DNA of 17,318 nt, from positions 1 through 17,318 of the forward strand of contig JAEVZK010000028.1 of the NCBI GenBank assembly GCA_023392285.1. The letters are read 5' to 3'. The position numbers and the translations under genes are program-made. Positions 14,170 through 17,318 of the stretch are shown here, piece after piece. Origin of the DNA: Armatimonadota bacterium. GTDB taxonomy: Bacteria > Armatimonadota > Fimbriimonadia > Fimbriimonadales > Fimbriimonadaceae. Positions within the stretch are counted from its first letter, which is position 1, and each line of letters begins with the position of its first letter. Under the pieces are notes generated by a model. That model ran no database searches. It was not told where the DNA came from and saw only the letters and a program-made list of their open reading frames with translations.

Positions 14170-14580
14170 CTACTCCGAGGTGGAGATATCGACGATGTTG
14201 TTCGCTTTGTCGTAGTCGACCTTGGCTCCCAAGCTCTCTGCGATGAAGCGAAGCGGAACCATCGTGCTTCCGCTGATGATTCGAGGCGGTGCATCGATTT
14301 GGATCTCGGCCCCATTCTTCTTAGCCACCTTGTCGCCGATTCTCAGTATGACTTCGGAATCCTGCTTTCGAGCGGTAACGGTCTTGAGTTCGGAATTCCA
14401 CTCAACGTAGGCTCCGATCGCTTCAAAAACGCCTCTTAGTGGCACCATCGTTCGGCCGGCCAAGGTGGTGGGTTGGCCGTTGGGGAATTTCACTTCCTTC
14501 CCATCCACTTTGACGGTGATGGGACTTGAAGCAATGGCCAGGGAAAAAGTGCAGATTAACAGTAGAAAAAAGGCTCGCAT
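14170..14580 (-). CDS. Secreted stalk-domain protein (copper amine oxidase N-terminal-like)
   Basis: A secreted protein of about 136 residues: signal peptide MRAFFLLLICTFSLAIA, then a stalk domain of the copper-amine-oxidase N1 type with its duplicated motif TMVPLRGVFEAIGAYVEWN and TMVPLRFIAESLGAKVDYD. Such domains act as extracellular binding or dimerisation modules and carry no amine-oxidase chemistry themselves. I chose the ATG at 14580 because the signal begins there; the ATG at 14598 adds MHQRSC and is also possible. It is convergent with parB (stop codons adjacent) and divergent from the 17M-like gene, sharing an upstream region with a perfect inverted repeat. Confidence 0.85.
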   Translation of the reverse strand: MRAFFLLLICTFSLAIASSPITVKVDGKEVKFPNGQPTTLAGRTMVPLRGVFEAIGAYVEWNSELKTVTARKQDSEVILRIGDKVAKKNGAEIQIDAPPRIISGSTMVPLRFIAESLGAKVDYDKANNIVDISTSE

Positions 14581-14611
14581 ACACGATCTCTGATGCATCT
14601 ATATGGCGGCA

Positions 14612-14631
14612 TTGTTCCAGGGAGGGAACAA
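14612..14631. promoter_or_regulatory. Inverted repeat TTGTTCC-N6-GGAACAA in a divergent promoter region
   Basis: Perfect 7-bp arms with a 6-bp spacer lie between the divergent stalk-protein and 17M-like genes, the layout of a dimeric repressor operator. Alternatively the right arm GGAAC, followed 15 bp later by CGTC (14645-14648), resembles an ECF-sigma promoter directed at the stress-like gene. A TATATACA stretch at 14652-14659 could instead be a vegetative -10. Confidence 0.5.
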
Positions 14632-14690
14632 GGTCGGCCAGTTTCGTCAAATATATACAGCCGAACGATCTTCGGCGAAGGGAGAGCATG

Positions 14691-15428
14691 ATGTCGAAGA
14701 AAATTTATGCGTGCTTTGAGACGCAGCAAAAAGCAAAAGCCGCAGTCAATAGTTTGATCAAGGGGGGCGTTCACGCGGACCGAATTCAGCTAAAGGCGAA
14801 AGAGATGGAGGGCGCAGGCCTGAATCCCGCACAGAATGACTACCCAATGTCGGAACGAGGCGGCGCGACTTCGTTTAGCTCCGCTCCTCCGAGCGCGGAG
14901 CGAGATTTCAACAAGGGAATCGAGGCGGATGATTTCAATGAGGACTATCGGGGGGATGTGGATCGGGATCTCCACAACCAGTTAAAGGCGGATCAGGGGA
15001 ATCATCCGGCAAGTGGGCCCGCGCCGCTTGATGCCTATGCCAACGAAAACCTCAAGCCCAGAGGGTCGGAGCCCGGCAATGTGGTGAATCCTGACGATCA
15101 GGATTACGGTGCGATGGCATCTACGTTTCCCGATCTGATGGCGACGGGGCCAGGGAACGCTCATTCCGGCGATTTTGCCGCATCGCTCGGCACGAGAACG
15201 GCCTCTATAGGAGCCACGGCGAATGCTTCAACTCATCCGGGCGGGATGTCCGATTTCCTTTGGAGTTCGCTTCCGACTGACTTCGCCGATTACTACCGAC
15301 AGCAGTATGAGGATGGAAAGACGGTTCTTTGCGTGGAAGCTAAGGACGATGACGAGCAACAGCAGATCGAAGACCACCTCCGTACCGCGGGAGCGATCAA
15401 GGTGGACAACGGGGGATTTCTAGCATAG
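14691..15428 (+). CDS. Putative general-stress-protein 17M/YflT-like protein with disordered middle
   Basis: A 245-residue protein. The N-terminus (SKKIYACFETQQKAKAAVNS, LIKGGVHADRIQLKAKE) resembles the small alpha/beta domain of general stress protein 17M/YflT. A long low-complexity, acidic and Gly/Pro/Asn-rich middle (about 40-180) follows. The end (PTDFADYYRQQYEDGKTVLC, DDDEQQQIEDHLRTAGAIKV) looks like the matching C-terminal half of that family. It has no signal peptide, so it is probably cytoplasmic. Of two consecutive ATGs (14688, 14691), the second has better spacing from GGGAG. A CCGAA/TTCGG hairpin lies in the leader. The next ATG follows its stop directly, suggesting an operon with the cupin. 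The biochemical function is unknown. Confidence 0.7.
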   Translation: MSKKIYACFETQQKAKAAVNSLIKGGVHADRIQLKAKEMEGAGLNPAQNDYPMSERGGATSFSSAPPSAERDFNKGIEADDFNEDYRGDVDRDLHNQLKADQGNHPASGPAPLDAYANENLKPRGSEPGNVVNPDDQDYGAMASTFPDLMATGPGNAHSGDFAASLGTRTASIGATANASTHPGGMSDFLWSSLPTDFADYYRQQYEDGKTVLCVEAKDDDEQQQIEDHLRTAGAIKVDNGGFLA

Positions 15429-15481
15429 ATGAAGAGGTTCGCGGCGGAAGAGCTTAAGGCTCTGAGGAGTTCTTTCAGGTT

Positions 15482-15754
15482 TTGGCCAGCACCTCGCGCT
15501 CGCAGTTTGCCATTATGGCCTTGGACGAAGATCAGGCGAGTGGCGACTTCGGAAGCGATCACCCGCAATCTGACCAATATTTGCTGGTTCTTTCAGGAAA
15601 GGGGATTGCCAGAAGTGACTCGGGCGAGCAGAAGCTGTCCAGCGGTGATGTGATCCTCATTCCTGCGGGAGAACGGCACCAGATTATTGGGGACAAGGGA
15701 GGCTTGAAGTCACTCAACTTCTACGCTCCCGTAGCTTATCCCGACGAGGCATAA
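15482..15754 (+). CDS. Small cupin-domain protein with apparent 5' frameshift
   Basis: A single-domain cupin fold: HPQSDQYLLVLSGKGIARSD carries motif-1-like elements, and GDVILIPAGERHQIIGD is motif 2 with its histidine. It lacks the full HxH metal set, so metal binding is uncertain. As written, the only start in this frame is TTG at 15482, with GAGGAG 12 nt upstream. Homology-like sequence (EEFFQVLASTSRSQF) begins before it, and an ATG at 15429, directly after the stop of the preceding gene, opens MKRFAAEELK in another frame. One added base near 15457-15464 (for example in the GG of AAGGCT) would fuse them into a cupin of about 108 residues. It is followed at once by the tuf terminator. Confidence 0.75.
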   Translation: MASTSRSQFAIMALDEDQASGDFGSDHPQSDQYLLVLSGKGIARSDSGEQKLSSGDVILIPAGERHQIIGDKGGLKSLNFYAPVAYPDEA

Positions 15755-15785
15755 AAAAGCCCCACCTCGCATGAGGTGGGGCTTT
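15753..15785. terminator. Strong intrinsic terminator between the cupin gene and tuf
   Basis: A 13-bp perfect stem AAAGCCCCACCTC/GAGGTGGGGCTTT (15756-15768 and 15773-15785) with loop GCAT. On the minus strand it ends in a run of six T, so it chiefly terminates tuf; it can also serve the plus-strand cupin gene, whose TAA overlaps its first bases. Confidence 0.93.
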
Positions 15786-15811
15786 GTCGGCAAGAGCTAA
15801 ACGCTCTGCCG

Positions 15812-17029
15812 TTAGTCTTGAACTTCGGTGATGGTGCCAGCGCCGACCGTTCGACCACCCTCTCGGATAGCGAACTTAGAGCCCTGCTCCATAGCGACTG
15901 GTTTGCCTTCGATCAACTCGATTTCCATCGTGATGTTGTCGCCGGGCATAACCATTTCGACACCAGCCGGAAGGTTCAGCGTACCGGTAACGTCCGTCGT
16001 GCGGAAGAAGAACTGAGGTCGGTAACCCGAAACGAACGGGGTGTGCCGGCCGCCCTCTTCCTTCGAAAGAACGTAAACCTCTGCCTTGAACTTGCGGTGC
16101 GGCTTGATCGAACCGGGCTTGGCAATAACCTGGCCACGCTCGATCGAAGTTCGCTCGACGCCTCGGAGGAGAAGGCCAACGTTGTCGCCTGCTTCACAGT
16201 AGTCGAGAGTCTTTCGGAACATTTCGACGCCGGTGCAGACCGTCTTTCGAGGAGCCTCGGAGAGACCCACGATTTCGACTTCTTCCATCGACTTCAGTTG
16301 ACCGCGCTCGACACGACCGGTGGCAACGGTGCCGCGACCGGTAATCGTGAAGACGTCTTCGACGGCCATCAGGAACGGCTTGTCCTTGTCGCGCTCTGGC
16401 GTCGGGATGAAGCTGTCGACGGCATCCATCAGATCGGTGATCGCTTTGACGTAAGGATCTTCGAAATTGACGTTGCCCTTCTCAAGCTGCTCGATAACCT
16501 TCACGGCCGAACCCTTGATGATCGGAGTGTCGTCGCCTGGGAAGCCGTACTTGCTCAGAAGCTCTCGGATTTCCATTTCGACGAGCTCGAGGAGCTCAGG
16601 GTCGTCGACGAGGTCAACCTTGTTCATGAAGACCACGATATAAGGCACGCCGACCTGACGAGCAAGCAGGATGTGCTCGCGAGTCTGGGCCATGGGGCCG
16701 TCATTCGATGCGACGACGAGGATTGCTCCATCCATCTGCGCAGCGCCGGTGATCATGTTCTTGATGAAGTCGGCGTGGCCAGGACAGTCGACGTGGGCGT
16801 AGTGCCGCGTGTCGGTCTCGTATTCCTGGTGCGAAATGTTGATGGTTATGCCTCGGGCCTTCTCTTCCGGTGCGGAGTCGATCTCAGCGTATGAGACCTT
16901 CTTGGAAAGACCCTTTTGAGCGAGCACTCCCGTGATCGCTGCGGTCAGCGAGGTTTTGCCGTGGTCAACGTGGCCAATGGTGCCGATGTTGACGTGCGGC
17001 TTCTTTCTTTCAAATTTAGCTCTTGCCAT
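15812..17029 (-). CDS. tuf: Translation elongation factor EF-Tu
   Basis: A 405-residue EF-Tu, the GTPase that delivers aminoacyl-tRNA to the ribosome. The G motifs are complete: GHVDHGKT (19-26), the switch I segment ARGITIN, DCPGH (81-85), NKVD (136-139) and SAVK (174-177). Domains II and III follow at full length (MAVEDVFTITGRGTVATGRV; the end is GGRTVGAGTITEVQ). After the second G motif it reads VASNDGPMAQTREH rather than the commoner VSAADGPMPQTREH. No good ribosome site lies close to the ATG; AAAGGA is about 20 nt upstream. tufB-type neighbours (tRNAs, rpmG-secE-nusG) and the str operon are absent here, though rpmG is about 5 kb away. Confidence 0.99.
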   Translation of the reverse strand: MARAKFERKKPHVNIGTIGHVDHGKTSLTAAITGVLAQKGLSKKVSYAEIDSAPEEKARGITINISHQEYETDTRHYAHVDCPGHADFIKNMITGAAQMDGAILVVASNDGPMAQTREHILLARQVGVPYIVVFMNKVDLVDDPELLELVEMEIRELLSKYGFPGDDTPIIKGSAVKVIEQLEKGNVNFEDPYVKAITDLMDAVDSFIPTPERDKDKPFLMAVEDVFTITGRGTVATGRVERGQLKSMEEVEIVGLSEAPRKTVCTGVEMFRKTLDYCEAGDNVGLLLRGVERTSIERGQVIAKPGSIKPHRKFKAEVYVLSKEEGGRHTPFVSGYRPQFFFRTTDVTGTLNLPAGVEMVMPGDNITMEIELIEGKPVAMEQGSKFAIREGGRTVGAGTITEVQD

Positions 17030-17085
17030 TTCTTGTTTGCTCTTCGTCCTTTAAATTGGTGCGGCGTTCTAGGTCCGCGCCTCGT

Positions 17086-17106
17086 CCCCTGAGTGTCAGG
17101 CAGGGG
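17086..17106 (-). other. Hairpin in the tuf leader
   Basis: CCCCTG (17086-17091) and CAGGGG (17101-17106) form a 6-bp GC-rich stem with a 9-base loop, between the predicted tuf promoter and the start codon. It may affect stability or translation of the leader. Confidence 0.45.
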
Positions 17107-17122
17107 CAAGTGACAAGCGAGA

Positions 17123-17152
17123 AGTTTACTCGCTCAGTTGCCGTTTGCGCAA
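17123..17152 (-). promoter_or_regulatory. Promoter for tuf
   Basis: On the minus strand TTGCGC (17147-17152) and TAAACT (17123-17128) are 18 bp apart. Transcription would begin near 17116, giving a leader of about 87 nt that contains a hairpin and an upstream AAAGGA. Confidence 0.5.
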
Positions 17153-17165
17153 CAGTCCCATCTTA

Positions 17166-17241
17166 GCGCCCGTAGTCGCAACCACACGTTACGCCGAAAG
17201 CTCGGCATGTCGCCGAGGCTACAGCCCTGCGGGCTAGGCGC
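17166..17241. repeat. Multi-hairpin element upstream of tuf
   Basis: Outer arms GCGCC/GGCGC (17166-17170 and 17237-17241) enclose two hairpins, CTCGGC/GCCGAG (17201-17217) and AGCCC/GGGCT (17223-17235). At 76 nt it imitates a cloverleaf, but there is no T-loop consensus, so it is not a tRNA. It is probably another small interspersed hairpin repeat or a structured upstream region of tuf. Confidence 0.4.
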
Positions 17242-17269
17242 GAAGGTTTAGAAAGGAGCAACTGTCATA

Positions 17270-17318
17270 CTCAGGTCCCTCTTTCGAGCCGGGGGACGGC
17301 TCGAACTCGGGATGACGG
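17270..17318 (-). repeat. Second copy of the GTCATCCCGAG hairpin repeat, inverted
   Basis: On the minus strand this matches 12190-12238 at 48 of 49 positions, including the TTCGAGCCG/CGGCTCGAA stem (17283-17305) and the tail AGAGGGACCTGAG. The copy runs into the window edge. It shows that the element is interspersed, with opposite orientation relative to the copy before parA. Confidence 0.85.

Noticed and set aside
15776..16894. Long plus-strand ORF antisense to tuf
   Set aside because: It is a shadow of the strongly conserved EF-Tu frame; the composition is not protein-like and it begins within the terminator.
17166..17241. tRNA gene upstream of tuf
   Set aside because: The arms and length are suggestive, but the T loop (GTTGCGACT) lacks the TTCRA consensus and no proper anticodon arm can be drawn.

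Overview
The window reads as chromosomal DNA of a moderately GC-rich bacterium with an outer membrane. It carries a BamA/TamA-type Omp85 barrel, a TamB-type protein and two Skp/OmpH-like chaperones. Other markers are a Soj/Spo0J-type parAB pair, a copper-amine-oxidase-like stalk protein, Cys-poor L33/L32 proteins, leaderless-type promoters and many small hairpin repeats. This mix would fit Armatimonadota (Fimbriimonas-like), but that placement is inference; no 16S or other decisive marker is present.

Layout. Positions 51-8715 (minus strand) look like one envelope-biogenesis operon: lipA (lipoyl synthase), a giant tamB-like gene, an Omp85 gene with three POTRA domains, then two tandem Skp/OmpH-like genes that overlap by ATGA. 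Divergent from lipA is a vapBC-type toxin-antitoxin pair (8780-9390). It converges with a small hypothetical gene that starts 7 nt after tRNA-Ser(GGA) (9754-9844). Behind the tRNA lies a secreted-protein gene (9871-10461) that appears broken by two single-base losses in homopolymer runs. Then come rpmG-rpmF (10691-11044) with a strong bidirectional terminator, and a minus-strand FN3-like gene (11124-11756).

From 11757 to 12559 there is no convincing gene. This stretch holds an array of 21-bp units (11834-12043), six of which carry the perfect palindrome TTATCGATAA in exact helical phase. It also holds about 28-bp GTCATCCCGAG-type tandem repeats and a 168-bp MITE/BIME-like element. parA-parB follow directly (12560-14169), so the array is a candidate partition or regulatory site. 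After parB are a stalk-domain protein (minus), a divergent promoter region with a 7-6-7 inverted repeat, a 17M-like stress protein, a cupin with an apparent 5' frameshift, a strong terminator, and tuf (EF-Tu, minus). The tuf leader contains hairpins and a second copy of the hairpin repeat seen upstream of parA.

The least conventional items are the phased palindrome array beside parAB, the paired leaderless promoters between lipA and vapB, the absence of a standard well-placed start codon for tamB, and three apparent one-base losses in genes that otherwise read well (real decay or long-read assembly error).
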